Source: DAHUYF01 sp035945115 (GTDB taxonomy: Bacteria > Pseudomonadota > Alphaproteobacteria > ATCC43930 > CGMCC-115725). Taken from it: 64,000 bases of DNA. The translations under genes were made by a program, and so were the position numbers. The stretch is from positions 23,348-87,347 of the forward strand of contig DASZAN010000205.1 of assembly GCA_035945115.1 (NCBI GenBank), written 5' to 3'. The first letter of the stretch is position 1. Every line of letters starts with the position of its first letter. The notes beneath the pieces were generated by a model. It was not told the DNA's origin, did no database searches, and saw only the letters and a list, made by a program, of their open reading frames with translations. Below are positions 32,806 to 40,351 of this stretch, piece after piece.

Positions 32806-34560
32806 ATGATACGCGATTGTACGAGGGGAATACTTGCGACGGCCTTGCTCGGCGTTGCCAGCCTGCTGGCGGGCTGCGCCGAAGAGTCGAAGCCCGCGGC
32901 GCAAACGACCGCGCCCAAGGCCGTGTCGCTCGATGGCGCCAGCGACGCCAACTGGACGACATATCACGGCTCGTGGCGCTCCTACCATTTCAGCGCGCTC
33001 GACCAGATCAACAGCAACAATGTGCAGAAACTCGACGTGGCATGGACCCATGATCCCGGCCGCGACACGCGCGGCCTCCAATCCATGCCGCTCGTCCAGG
33101 ACGGCGTCCTCTACTACTCCGGCTCCTATAGCCGCGTTTTTGCGCTCGATGGCGCCACGGGTCGGGTGATCTGGTCCTATTTTCCGAAGCTCGACGAAGC
33201 ACTGATCAAGCGTCAAACCCATTCGCCCTATAACCGCGGCTTGGCGCTCGGCGCCGGGAAGGTCTATGTCGGCACGATGGACGGCCGCTTGATCGCCGTC
33301 GATCAGAAGACCGGCAAGCGGGCCTGGGACACCAAGCTCATCAATTCCGAGAAGCTCACCGTCGGCTTTACCGGCGCCCCGCTCTTCCTTCCCGGGAAGA
33401 ACGTGGTGGTGATCGGCGCGCAGGGCGGCGAGTGGCCTTATCGCGGCCCGATCTTCGCGGTCGATGCCGAGACCGGCAAGAAGAAATGGACCTTCCTCAC
33501 CGTGGCGCCCGACGACGCCGCCAAGAAGACCTGGGGTCACAATTCCTGGCGCACCGGCGGCGGCGGCGGCTGGATGCCCGGCGCCTATGACGCCGAGAGC
33601 AATACGCTCTGGTGGGGCACCGCGAACCCGGCGCCGCTCTATGACTGGTCGGGTCCCGATTTCAAGACCAAGGGGGCGCGTCCCGGCGACAATCTCTACA
33701 CCACCTCGGTGATCGCGCTCGACGCCGATACCGGCAAGCTCAAATTCTATCATCAGGAGCTGCCGCACGACGCCTGGGACTTCGACAGCGCCGTGGGCGA
33801 GTTCGTCATGCTCGACCGCGACGGAAAGAAGCTCGTCGTCCATCCCAACAAAAGCGGCTACATCTTCGTCTACAACCGCGGCGACGGCAGCATCGTCAAT
33901 GTCTGGCGCATCACCGAGAACAGCAACTTCGTGCAGAACATCGATGCCAAGACGGGCGAACTCATCGGTCGGCGCGACCTTAGCGCCGGCAAGGCATCGC
34001 CGCCGCTCTGCCCGGCGATCATCGGTGGCGTCAGCTTCAATGCCGGCACCTACAGCCCGGTGACCGGGCTCTATTACAAAATCGGCAACGAGTGGTGTAT
34101 GGATCTCGAGGTGGTAAAGACGCGGCCGATCTTGGAACCGCAGGCGCAGCTCAACCTCGGCGCCAATTTCTCGATGCTGCCGCCGCCCGGCGCCGACAAG
34201 CCCTGGGGTCACCTCGACGCCCGCGACCCCGTTACTGGCCAGAAGAAATGGGAGGTCAAGTTCAAGTCGCCGCCGTTGGCGAGCCTCCTCGGCACCGCCG
34301 GCAATCTTGTCTTCGTGCCCGATGCGGAAGGCGTGCTCCACGCCTTTGACGCCAGCAACGGCAAGGAGTTGTGGTCGCATTCGGACGGCGTCGGCCATGA
34401 TGGCGGCATCATCACCTACATGGCGGGCGGGAAGCAGTATGTGGCCGTGGTCGCCGGGTGGGGCGGCATGGCGACGGACGACTATCCGAAAATGTTCGGT
34501 GAGCCGTTCACCAGCATGCCGCGCAACACCGGCGTGCTCACCGTCTACGCGCTGAAATAA
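32806..34560 (+). CDS. PQQ-dependent dehydrogenase lipoprotein with lanthanide-type Asp
   Basis: This is a 584-residue beta-propeller quinoprotein related to methanol/ethanol dehydrogenases. Residues 1-24 are a lipoprotein signal with lipobox LAGC. Metal ligands align as E209 (GGEWPYRG), N274 (GTANPAP) and catalytic D325. The motif reads WDFD: the extra D327 two residues after the catalytic Asp marks lanthanide-dependent XoxF/ExaF enzymes. The vicinal Cys-Cys that binds near PQQ in classical enzymes is absent; the equivalent stretch reads HSPYNRG. Lys replaces the active-site Arg (HPNKSG). It is followed by cytochrome c and a XoxJ-like protein. ATG 32806 follows GGGGAGGA. The substrate alcohol is unknown. 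Confidence 0.88.
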   Translation: MIRDCTRGILATALLGVASLLAGCAEESKPAAQTTAPKAVSLDGASDANWTTYHGSWRSYHFSALDQINSNNVQKLDVAWTHDPGRDTRGLQSMPLVQDGVLYYSGSYSRVFALDGATGRVIWSYFPKLDEALIKRQTHSPYNRGLALGAGKVYVGTMDGRLIAVDQKTGKRAWDTKLINSEKLTVGFTGAPLFLPGKNVVVIGAQGGEWPYRGPIFAVDAETGKKKWTFLTVAPDDAAKKTWGHNSWRTGGGGGWMPGAYDAESNTLWWGTANPAPLYDWSGPDFKTKGARPGDNLYTTSVIALDADTGKLKFYHQELPHDAWDFDSAVGEFVMLDRDGKKLVVHPNKSGYIFVYNRGDGSIVNVWRITENSNFVQNIDAKTGELIGRRDLSAGKASPPLCPAIIGGVSFNAGTYSPVTGLYYKIGNEWCMDLEVVKTRPILEPQAQLNLGANFSMLPPPGADKPWGHLDARDPVTGQKKWEVKFKSPPLASLLGTAGNLVFVPDAEGVLHAFDASNGKELWSHSDGVGHDGGIITYMAGGKQYVAVVAGWGGMATDDYPKMFGEPFTSMPRNTGVLTVYALK

Positions 34561-34625
34561 CCGCGGCGCGAGCGTTAAGAGAGGGCGGGGCGCACTGGCC
34601 CCGCCCTTCCAATTGGAGCGGACGG

Positions 34626-34952
34626 ATGGTGAAATTCTTTTTCCGGTTGGTGCTCGTGCCGACGCTCCTGCTGTTAGCTGCGAGCGGTGTCGGCATGGCC
34701 GCGACGCAAAAATCGGGTGACGATCCTAAGGTGAAGGAGCTCTTCGCCACCACCTGCGGTTTTTGCCACCACAATGGCGGACGCGAGGCCGGCAAGGGCC
34801 CCAAGCTCGCGGGCACGACGCGGAGCGATGATTTCATCATTCATCGCATCAAGGAGGGCAAAGAGGGCGCCATGCCCGCCTTCGATGGCGCGCTCAGCAA
34901 CGCGCAGATCAAATCGATCGTGCGCTATATCCGGAACTTGAAGGACCAATAG
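34626..34952 (+). CDS. Periplasmic class I cytochrome c (XoxG-like)
   Basis: This is a 108-residue protein with a signal peptide (MVKFFFRLVLVPTLLLLAAS) and one c-type haem. The haem motif is CGFCH (about residue 44) and the axial Met is in GAMPAF (about residue 80). It would accept electrons from the upstream PQQ dehydrogenase and pass them to a terminal oxidase. The order dehydrogenase, cytochrome, binding protein matches xoxF-xoxG-xoxJ. It is smaller than typical XoxG, so the electron-acceptor role is inferred mostly from context. Confidence 0.9.
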   Translation: MVKFFFRLVLVPTLLLLAASGVGMAATQKSGDDPKVKELFATTCGFCHHNGGREAGKGPKLAGTTRSDDFIIHRIKEGKEGAMPAFDGALSNAQIKSIVRYIRNLKDQ

Positions 34953-34968
34953 AGCAAGGTTGGAGCAG

Positions 34969-35862
34969 ATGGCACGCGGATTTCCACCATCGTCATGGCC
35001 GGGCCTCTCCCGGCCATCCACGACTTGCGACGCGATGAAGAAAGACGTGGATGCGCGGGTCAAGCCCGCGCATGGCGGACGATGGTGGTTTCGGACAGCG
35101 AGCCTCGGTACCCTCCTCGCTGCATCGCTTGTCGGTTCCCCACTGGCCGAAGCGCGGAGCCTCGCGGCGATCAAGGACAGCGGCACCATTGCGGTCTGTG
35201 CGCATCCGAACGCGCTCCCCTTTGCCAGCAAGGACGGCAAGCGCCACGGCTTCCAGCTGGAGCTCGCCGAGGCGCTCGCCAAGGAGCTCGGCGTCAGCCT
35301 CACGCGCGAATGGATCATCACCCGCTACGATCTCTTCCGCGCGCCTTGCGACATCGTCATGGACAGCATCGCCGATCGCGCCGCACAGGCGGACTCGGGC
35401 TTGCAGCTCTCGCGCCCCTATCGTCGCGCCGGCGTCGTGCTGGCGGTGCGCGAGGACGAGCGGCGGGTTCGCTCGCTCGCGGAGCTCACGGGATCGCGGC
35501 GTGTCGGCGTCCTCACCAGCTCGATCGCTGCCATGACGCTCAATGAGCGCGGCGTCGACACGGTGCCGGGTCTCTTCGAGGACGAGATCCTGACGATGCT
35601 CGCCCGGCGCGAGATCGATGCCGCCGCGGTGACGCCGACATCGCTCGGCTACTACAACCTTCGCCATCCGCAGCACAAGATCCGCGCCATCGATGCCTTC
35701 GCCGGCGAGCCCGATCTCGTCTGGAACGTCGCCGTCGGCATGCGCCGACCCGATCCGATGCTGCAGGAGGCGATCGACACTGCGATCGCGCATCTCATCG
35801 AGGACGGCACGGTGAAGCGCGTCTACGCCCGCTACGGCATCACGATCGAGGCGCCGCAATAG
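34969..35862 (+). CDS. Periplasmic solute-binding-like protein (XoxJ/MxaJ-like) with repeat inserted in its signal peptide
   Basis: The mature part is a family-3 solute-binding fold (LAAIKDSGTIAVCAHPNALPF, then GFQLELAEALAKELGV, and the second lobe near VGVLTSSIAAMTL), like MxaJ/XoxJ, which assist or bind PQQ alcohol dehydrogenases. ATG 34969 has a GGAG/AAGG site. It gives MARGFPP, then 31 codons of a palindromic repeat, then WWFRTASLGTLLAASLVGSP with AEA, the signal core. ATG 35035 lies inside the repeat and is an alternative start (MKKDVDARVKP). Removing the repeat leaves a normal signal peptide, so the element seems inserted in frame. It is the third gene after the PQQ dehydrogenase and cytochrome c. 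Confidence 0.82.
   Translation: MARGFPPSSWPGLSRPSTTCDAMKKDVDARVKPAHGGRWWFRTASLGTLLAASLVGSPLAEARSLAAIKDSGTIAVCAHPNALPFASKDGKRHGFQLELAEALAKELGVSLTREWIITRYDLFRAPCDIVMDSIADRAAQADSGLQLSRPYRRAGVVLAVREDERRVRSLAELTGSRRVGVLTSSIAAMTLNERGVDTVPGLFEDEILTMLARREIDAAAVTPTSLGYYNLRHPQHKIRAIDAFAGEPDLVWNVAVGMRRPDPMLQEAIDTAIAHLIEDGTVKRVYARYGITIEAPQ
34990..35082 (+). repeat. Dispersed double-hairpin repeat, family A (copy 2, inside a gene)
   Basis: Contains ATGGCCGGG...CCCGGCCAT then ATGCGCGGG...CCCGCGCAT, in the same orientation relative to the host gene as copy 1 at 14767-14855. The 93 bp equal 31 codons and are translated as WPGLSRPSTTC...VDARVKPAH, the same frame as copy 1. Confidence 0.88.
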
Positions 35863-35878
35863 CACGCGCCGTTTCCAC

Positions 35879-37114
35879 CTATCGCTTGCCGGTGGGCAGC
35901 TTGTTGAAGGGCAGTTCCTTGTCCGCGCGCAGGTCGCTCGGCAGTCCCAACACACGCTCGGCGATGATATTGCGGAGGATCTCGTCGCTGCCGCCGGCGA
36001 TGCGGAGCGCCGGCGAATAGAGCAGCGCCTGCTGGAAAAGCCCGTGCGCCGGCATGGTCGCCTCGTCCGTCATGACCCCGGCCATGCCCAAGAGATCCAT
36101 GCCGAAGAGCGCGATCTCCTGCAGCTTGGAGGCGCCGACGAGCTTGCCGATCGAGGCTTCCGGCCCCGGCGTCTCGCCGCGTGAGAGCCGCGTCATCGTG
36201 CGGAACTTCGCGTATTTGAGGCCCTGCGTGCGCACATACCAATCGGCGAGCTTGTCGCGCACGGCCGGATTCTGGATGGCGAATCCGTCTTCGAGTTCGA
36301 CCCGGCGGGCAAGCTCGAAAATCTCGGCGAAATCCGGACCGGGCGGGTCGCCCACCGCCAGCCGCTCGTTCATCAGCGTGGTGATCGAGACTTCCCAGCC
36401 CTTGCCGACGGGGCCCAAGCGCTGGCTGTCGGGAATGCGCACATCGGTGAAGAACACTTCGTTGAAATGCGACTGGCCGGAAATCTGCTTGATCGGGCGA
36501 ACCTCGACACCCCTCGACTTCATGCTGAGGAAGAAGAAGGTGAGTCCCTTGTGCTTGGGCACGGTGGGATCGGAGCGCGTGACGAGAATGCCGTAGTCGG
36601 AATAATGCGCGCCCGAGGTCCAGATCTTCTGGCCGTTGATGATCCACTCATCGCCCTTCTTCTCGGCGCGCGTGCGCAGGCCCGCGAGGTCGGAGCCGGC
36701 GGCGGGCTCGGAGAAAAGCTGGCACCAGATCTCCTCGCCCTTGAGCGCCGGCCCGGCGTAGCGCTGACGCTGCGCGTCGGTGCCCCAGGTGGCGAGCGTC
36801 GGGATGCACATGCCGAGGCCGATCTCGAAGAAGCCGCGCGGCACCAGGTATCGCGATTCCTCTTGATTGTAGATGACCTGCTCGATCGGGCTGCCGCCGC
36901 GGCCGCCCCATTCCTTGGGCCAGGTGATGCCGGCAAAGCCCGCCGCGTATTTCTTCGCCTGCCACGCCTTGGCGCGCTCGAGCGCGCCTGGCGCCGCTTG
37001 CGCCGTGCGATAGCCTTGCGTCTCGCCGGGCTTGCGCTTTTCCGCGTTGGCGGCGAGGAACGCCTTCACCTCGGCACGGAAGTCGGCTTCTTGCGGTGTG
37101 TCGTTGAAATCCAT
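35879..37114 (-). CDS. Acyl-CoA dehydrogenase (large-subunit type)
   Basis: This is a 411-residue FAD-dependent enzyme that oxidises acyl-CoA to enoyl-CoA. Visible motifs are WPKEWGGRGGSPIEQVI near residue 65, the FAD-binding CQLFSEPAAGSDLAGLRT and WTSGAHYSDYGIL, and the C-terminal GGSDEILRNIIAERVLGLP. It pairs with the upstream dehydrogenase on the same strand, 13 bp away. Such adjacent pairs often form alpha2beta2 heterotetramers in steroid or other acyl-CoA catabolism. The start at 37114 (MDFNDTPQEADF) is chosen; the ORF to 37189 overlaps the previous gene. Confidence 0.9.
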   Translation of the reverse strand: MDFNDTPQEADFRAEVKAFLAANAEKRKPGETQGYRTAQAAPGALERAKAWQAKKYAAGFAGITWPKEWGGRGGSPIEQVIYNQEESRYLVPRGFFEIGLGMCIPTLATWGTDAQRQRYAGPALKGEEIWCQLFSEPAAGSDLAGLRTRAEKKGDEWIINGQKIWTSGAHYSDYGILVTRSDPTVPKHKGLTFFFLSMKSRGVEVRPIKQISGQSHFNEVFFTDVRIPDSQRLGPVGKGWEVSITTLMNERLAVGDPPGPDFAEIFELARRVELEDGFAIQNPAVRDKLADWYVRTQGLKYAKFRTMTRLSRGETPGPEASIGKLVGASKLQEIALFGMDLLGMAGVMTDEATMPAHGLFQQALLYSPALRIAGGSDEILRNIIAERVLGLPSDLRADKELPFNKLPTGKR

Positions 37115-37127
37115 GTCCGCCTCGCTG

Positions 37128-38276
37128 TCAGAAGGCAACGCCACCCATGGCACCTTCGAAGGTGCTTTCGTTGCGCTGCTCGAGCTCACTCACCAGCCGA
37201 TCCTTCCAGAGCCGCGTGCTGCCGATCGCCAGCGACAAGAGCTTGGCGCGGCGATAATAGAGATGGCAGTCGAAGGCCCAGGTGTAGCCCATGCCGCCGT
37301 GCGTCTGGATGTTGTCTTTGGCGGCAAGATCGAAAGCCTGGCTCGCCGAGACGCGTGCCGCGGCCGCGGCCACCGGCAAGTCCGGCGCGTTGTTGGCAAG
37401 CGCCCAGGCGCCGTAATAGGCGTTCGAGCGCGCAAGCTCGGTCGCCACATAGATATCGGCGAGCTTGTGCTTGATCGCCTGGAAAGATCCGATGGGACGG
37501 CCGAAGGCATAGCGCTCGAGCGCGTAGCCCTTCGCCATGTCGAGCGACGCTTGCGCGCCACCCACTTGCTCGAACGCGAAGAGCACGGCAGCGCGATCGA
37601 AGACGCGATCGATGAGCGAGAGCCCCTCGCCCGCCGCGCCCAACGGCTCCGCCGCGGCACCGGCGAAGACCAGCCGCGCATGGCCGCGGCTCTGATCGAT
37701 CGTCGCCACCGCCTCCCGCGCAACGCCCGCACCGCGGAGATCGACGAGGTAAAGCGAGAGCTGGCGGTCGCCGCTTTTCGCCGTGACGATCGCAACATCG
37801 GCGATGGCGCCGTCGGGCACCGGCTGCTTCGTGCCGGTGATCTTGCCGCCGCTGACGGCGGTGGAAAAGCGCTTGGGATCGGGCGCGTTCGGTCCCTCGG
37901 CATGCGCGAGCGTGCCGATCAACTCCCCCTTGGCGAATTTCGGCAGGTAGCGCTCCTTTTGCGCCGCCGTTCCCGCGAGCATGATCGCCTCGCTCGCGAG
38001 ATAGGCGGTGGATGAGAACGGTACCGGCGCCAGCGCCGCGCCCAGCTCTTCGGCGAGCACGCAGAGCCCCAGATGGCCGAGACCCGCGCCGCCATATTCT
38101 TCGGGAATGGCGGCACCGATCCAGCCCAGGCCCGCCATCTCCTGCCAGAGCTTCTTGTCGTAGCTCTCGGCGTTCTCGAGCACGCGTCGCGCCGCCGCCA
38201 CCGACTTCCGCTCGCGCAGGAACTTCCGCGCCTCCTCGCGCAGCATCTTGAGCTCGTCGGAGAAGTCGAAGTTCAT
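37128..38276 (-). CDS. Acyl-CoA dehydrogenase (small-subunit type)
   Basis: This is a 382-residue acyl-CoA dehydrogenase. It has the N-terminal helical domain (MNFDFSDELKMLREEARKF), IPEEYGGAGLGHLGLCVLAEELG, and the C-terminal domain with RYAFGRPIGSFQAIKHKLAD and THGGMGYTWAFDCHLYYRRAK. The last motif occupies the place where many family members carry active-site residues. It is the upstream partner of the gene at 35879, and the pair likely forms a heteromer. The SDR gene precedes it by 10 bp, so these belong to one acyl-CoA oxidation operon. Confidence 0.9.
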   Translation of the reverse strand: MNFDFSDELKMLREEARKFLRERKSVAAARRVLENAESYDKKLWQEMAGLGWIGAAIPEEYGGAGLGHLGLCVLAEELGAALAPVPFSSTAYLASEAIMLAGTAAQKERYLPKFAKGELIGTLAHAEGPNAPDPKRFSTAVSGGKITGTKQPVPDGAIADVAIVTAKSGDRQLSLYLVDLRGAGVAREAVATIDQSRGHARLVFAGAAAEPLGAAGEGLSLIDRVFDRAAVLFAFEQVGGAQASLDMAKGYALERYAFGRPIGSFQAIKHKLADIYVATELARSNAYYGAWALANNAPDLPVAAAAARVSASQAFDLAAKDNIQTHGGMGYTWAFDCHLYYRRAKLLSLAIGSTRLWKDRLVSELEQRNESTFEGAMGGVAF

Positions 38277-38286
38277 CGCCGTTTCC

Positions 38287-39048
38287 TTAAAACGGCACGC
38301 GCTGGGTGAGCGCGCCGTCGATGATGAGATTGCTCCCGGTGATGAAGCTCGCGCGCGGGCTTGCCAGGAACACCACGGCGTCCGCCACCTCTTCGGGCGT
38401 GCCCATGCGACCCAGCGGGTTGCGGGCCAGCGCCGCCTTGAAGAAATCGGGCATCTGCTGCTCGCGCTGGTGCCAGACGCCGCCTTTGAAATAGATCGTC
38501 CCGGGCGAGACCATGTTCACGCGCACTTTCTTCTTCGCATAATTCTGCGCCAGCGACTTGATGTAGGGGACGAGCGCGGCCTTCACCGCATTATAGGGGC
38601 GCGTCGGACCGCTCACCTCGACGGCGGCAACACTGCCGATGACGACGACGCTGCCGGCAGCGGATTTCTCAAGAAGCGGGAGCGCCGCCTCGACGCCCAC
38701 CACCGTCCCCATGACGTCGATCTCGAAGCTCTTGCGCCAGCTCGCCTCATCGGCAGTGACGGCGAGCGCGCTCACATTGGCGACGAAAATATCGAGACCT
38801 CCGAGCGCCGCCGCGGCGTCGGCAACCCATCGCCGCAGCGCGGCGCTGTCGGCGACATCGACGGGGCTCCCCCACGCCTTCGCACCCATTTTGCCAAGCG
38901 CCTTCACCGCTTCATCAATCTGCTCGCGGTGACGCGCGCAAATCGCGACGTGGCATCCCTCCGCCGCGAGCGCTTCCGCGATGGCGCGGCCGATGCCGCG
39001 CGTGCCGCCAGTGACGATCGCCTTCTTCCCCTCGAGCTTCAGATCCAC
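38287..39048 (-). CDS. Short-chain dehydrogenase/reductase
   Basis: This is a 253-residue NAD(P)-binding Rossmann enzyme. The cofactor motif is TGGTRGIGRAI (about residue 14); the catalytic Ser is in VVIGSVAAV and the Tyr-Lys pair in YNAVKAALVPY (YxxxK). A basic residue after the first strand (ARHRE) suggests NADP is possible. In the operon with two acyl-CoA dehydrogenases and a crotonase it may act as a 3-hydroxyacyl-CoA dehydrogenase; that is inferred from context. Confidence 0.9.
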   Translation of the reverse strand: MDLKLEGKKAIVTGGTRGIGRAIAEALAAEGCHVAICARHREQIDEAVKALGKMGAKAWGSPVDVADSAALRRWVADAAAALGGLDIFVANVSALAVTADEASWRKSFEIDVMGTVVGVEAALPLLEKSAAGSVVVIGSVAAVEVSGPTRPYNAVKAALVPYIKSLAQNYAKKKVRVNMVSPGTIYFKGGVWHQREQQMPDFFKAALARNPLGRMGTPEEVADAVVFLASPRASFITGSNLIIDGALTQRVPF

Positions 39049-39063
39049 GCCCTTTTCTCCCCC

Positions 39064-39836
39064 TCAACGTCCCTTCCACTGCGGCTTCCGCTTCTCGGCG
39101 AACGCCTTCGGCCCCTCAACGCGGTCCTCGCTCGCGTAGAGCGCGGCCACCGCAGGATACTCGCGCTGCGCCTTGATGGCGCCCGCGATGCCGCCCGCCT
39201 GATCGAGACTGCGATAGACAGTCTCCTTGGAGGCACGGATCGACATGGGCGAGCATTCGAGGATCTGCTGCGCCCAGCGCTTCGCTCCGGCGACCGCTTG
39301 GCCTTCCGGCACCACCTCGTTGACGAAACCCAGCATCTCGCCTTCCTCGGCACTGACGCGCTTGCCCGTCAAGATCATCGCCATCGCCTGTTTCAGCGGG
39401 ATCATGCGCGGCAAGCGGTGAAGGCCCCCGGCGAGGGCGGCCAAGCCCACGCGCGGCTCCGGCAGCGCGAAGACCGCGTTCTCGGCGGCGATGATGAGAT
39501 CGCAGGCAAGCGCGATCTCGAAGCCGCCGCCCATGGCAACGCCATTCACCGCGGCGATGACGGGCTTCGCGAGATCGAAGCGTTGGGTAAGGCCGGCAAA
39601 GCCCGAGGGCGGCGTGCCAAGCTCGCCGCCCGCCGCCTGCCGGCGGAGAAGGCCTTGTCGCCGGCGCCGGTCACGATCGCGATCCACAATGACGGATCGG
39701 CGGCGAACTCGTCGAAGACACGGCCCAGCTCGAAATGCGCCGGGCGATGGAGCGCGTTCATCACCTCCGGCCGGTTCAGCGTGACCGTGAGGACGGCGCC
39801 CTCGCGCTCGACGCGGCAAAACTGGTAATCGGCCAA
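39064..39836 (-). pseudogene. Enoyl-CoA hydratase/isomerase (crotonase), frameshifted
   Basis: The N-terminal half reads in one frame (LADYQFCRVEREGAVLTV, VTGAGDKAFSAG) and the C-terminal half in another (QAAGGELGTPPSG, AAVNGVAMGGGFEIALACD, PEPRVGLAALAGGL). The two meet near 39640. A normal crotonase has AGxDL there, part of the oxyanion hole; those residues are missing, which fits a small deletion of about 10-11 bases rather than a single-base error. A TTG at 39836 preceded by GAGGGAG is the likely start. It is the first gene of the acyl-CoA operon, so its loss could affect the pathway unless another crotonase, such as that at 13597, replaces it. Confidence 0.75.
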
Positions 39837-39966
39837 AGCTCCCTCTCCCCCCTCGGGCCGCTTCCGGCCATTTTCTTGCCTGCCCAGTGTTGCTCGATTC
39901 GCCAGCGGGCGCAAACCCCATCAGTGGGAGGATTTCTCAGGGCTTTTTGGGGGACGAAAGAAAAAG

Positions 39967-40002
39967 AGGACGCCCCGTTGTCGCTCAGGGACGGGGCGTC
40001 CT
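39967..40002 (-). terminator. Minus-strand terminator not assigned to any gene
   Basis: AGGACGCCCCGT pairs with ACGGGGCGTCCT (12 bp), and on the minus strand CTTTTTCTTTC follows. No minus-strand gene lies between it and rpoH, so it may end a small RNA transcribed from about 40150 toward 39955. Confidence 0.7.
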
Positions 40003-40093
40003 CGAAAAAGGCAAACGAACGGCCCTGAAGGCAATCCAGGGCCGCAGCAGCATAAGGCCATGGCATCACCCCGAAAGTCCAGCGGAGATACGT

Positions 40094-40122
40094 AAAATGC
40101 GTGGAAAATGCCCGGAAAATGC
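40094..40122. repeat. Three AAAATGC units at exact 11-bp spacing
   Basis: AAAATGC occurs at 40094, 40105 and 40116, each preceded by GG or GT. The 11-bp period is about one helical turn, as expected for a protein-binding array on one face of the DNA. No known regulator motif was recognised. Confidence 0.6.
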
Positions 40123-40180
40123 TGGGACCGGTCGCAGCCCTGCCCCAACCCCATAGCAGCCATACCCACCGACCATAATT

Positions 40181-40197
40181 AGGACCAATCTGGTCCT
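40181..40197. promoter_or_regulatory. Operator-like dyad overlapping the rpoH promoter
   Basis: AGGACCAATCTGGTCCT is a perfect 7-bp palindrome with a 3-nt centre and touches the -35 element of the heat-shock-type promoter. It could be a regulator site, possibly of the Rrf2 type, but that is only a resemblance. Confidence 0.45.
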
Positions 40198-40224
40198 TGA
40201 AATCGCCCGCACACCGTCCCATCT
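40196..40224 (+). promoter_or_regulatory. Heat-shock (sigma32-type) promoter of rpoH
   Basis: CTTGAAA at 40196-40202 and TCCCATCT at 40217-40224 match the RpoH consensus (CTTGAAA, 13-17 bp, CCCCATnT). A start near 40231 would give a leader of about 120 nt. This implies that RpoH drives its own gene. Confidence 0.65.
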
Positions 40225-40351
40225 TTGAGAAGCCGTCTAAAGAGGCGGACCTTCGTTCCGAACCCCAGCCCCCTCGATCGTGCAATCGGCTCTTGCGGGA
40301 GCCGGCAGGGGGTAGAGGCGCCCCGGAGCGAAGGCAGGGAGACCGAAGTCA

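Larger units (their letters stand above)
39837..40351. other. 515-bp region upstream of rpoH with several structured elements
   Basis: No credible ORF. From left to right it holds a minus-strand terminator-like hairpin (39967-40002), a second hairpin GGCCCTG...CAGGGCC (40021-40043), three 11-bp-spaced AAAATGC units (40094-40122), a dyad (40181-40197) and a heat-shock-type promoter (40196-40224) reading into rpoH. Confidence 0.6.

Noticed and set aside
39776..40285. A 169-codon minus-strand ORF upstream of rpoH
   Set aside because: It crosses a strong terminator and several hairpins, has low-complexity composition, and overlaps the crotonase start.
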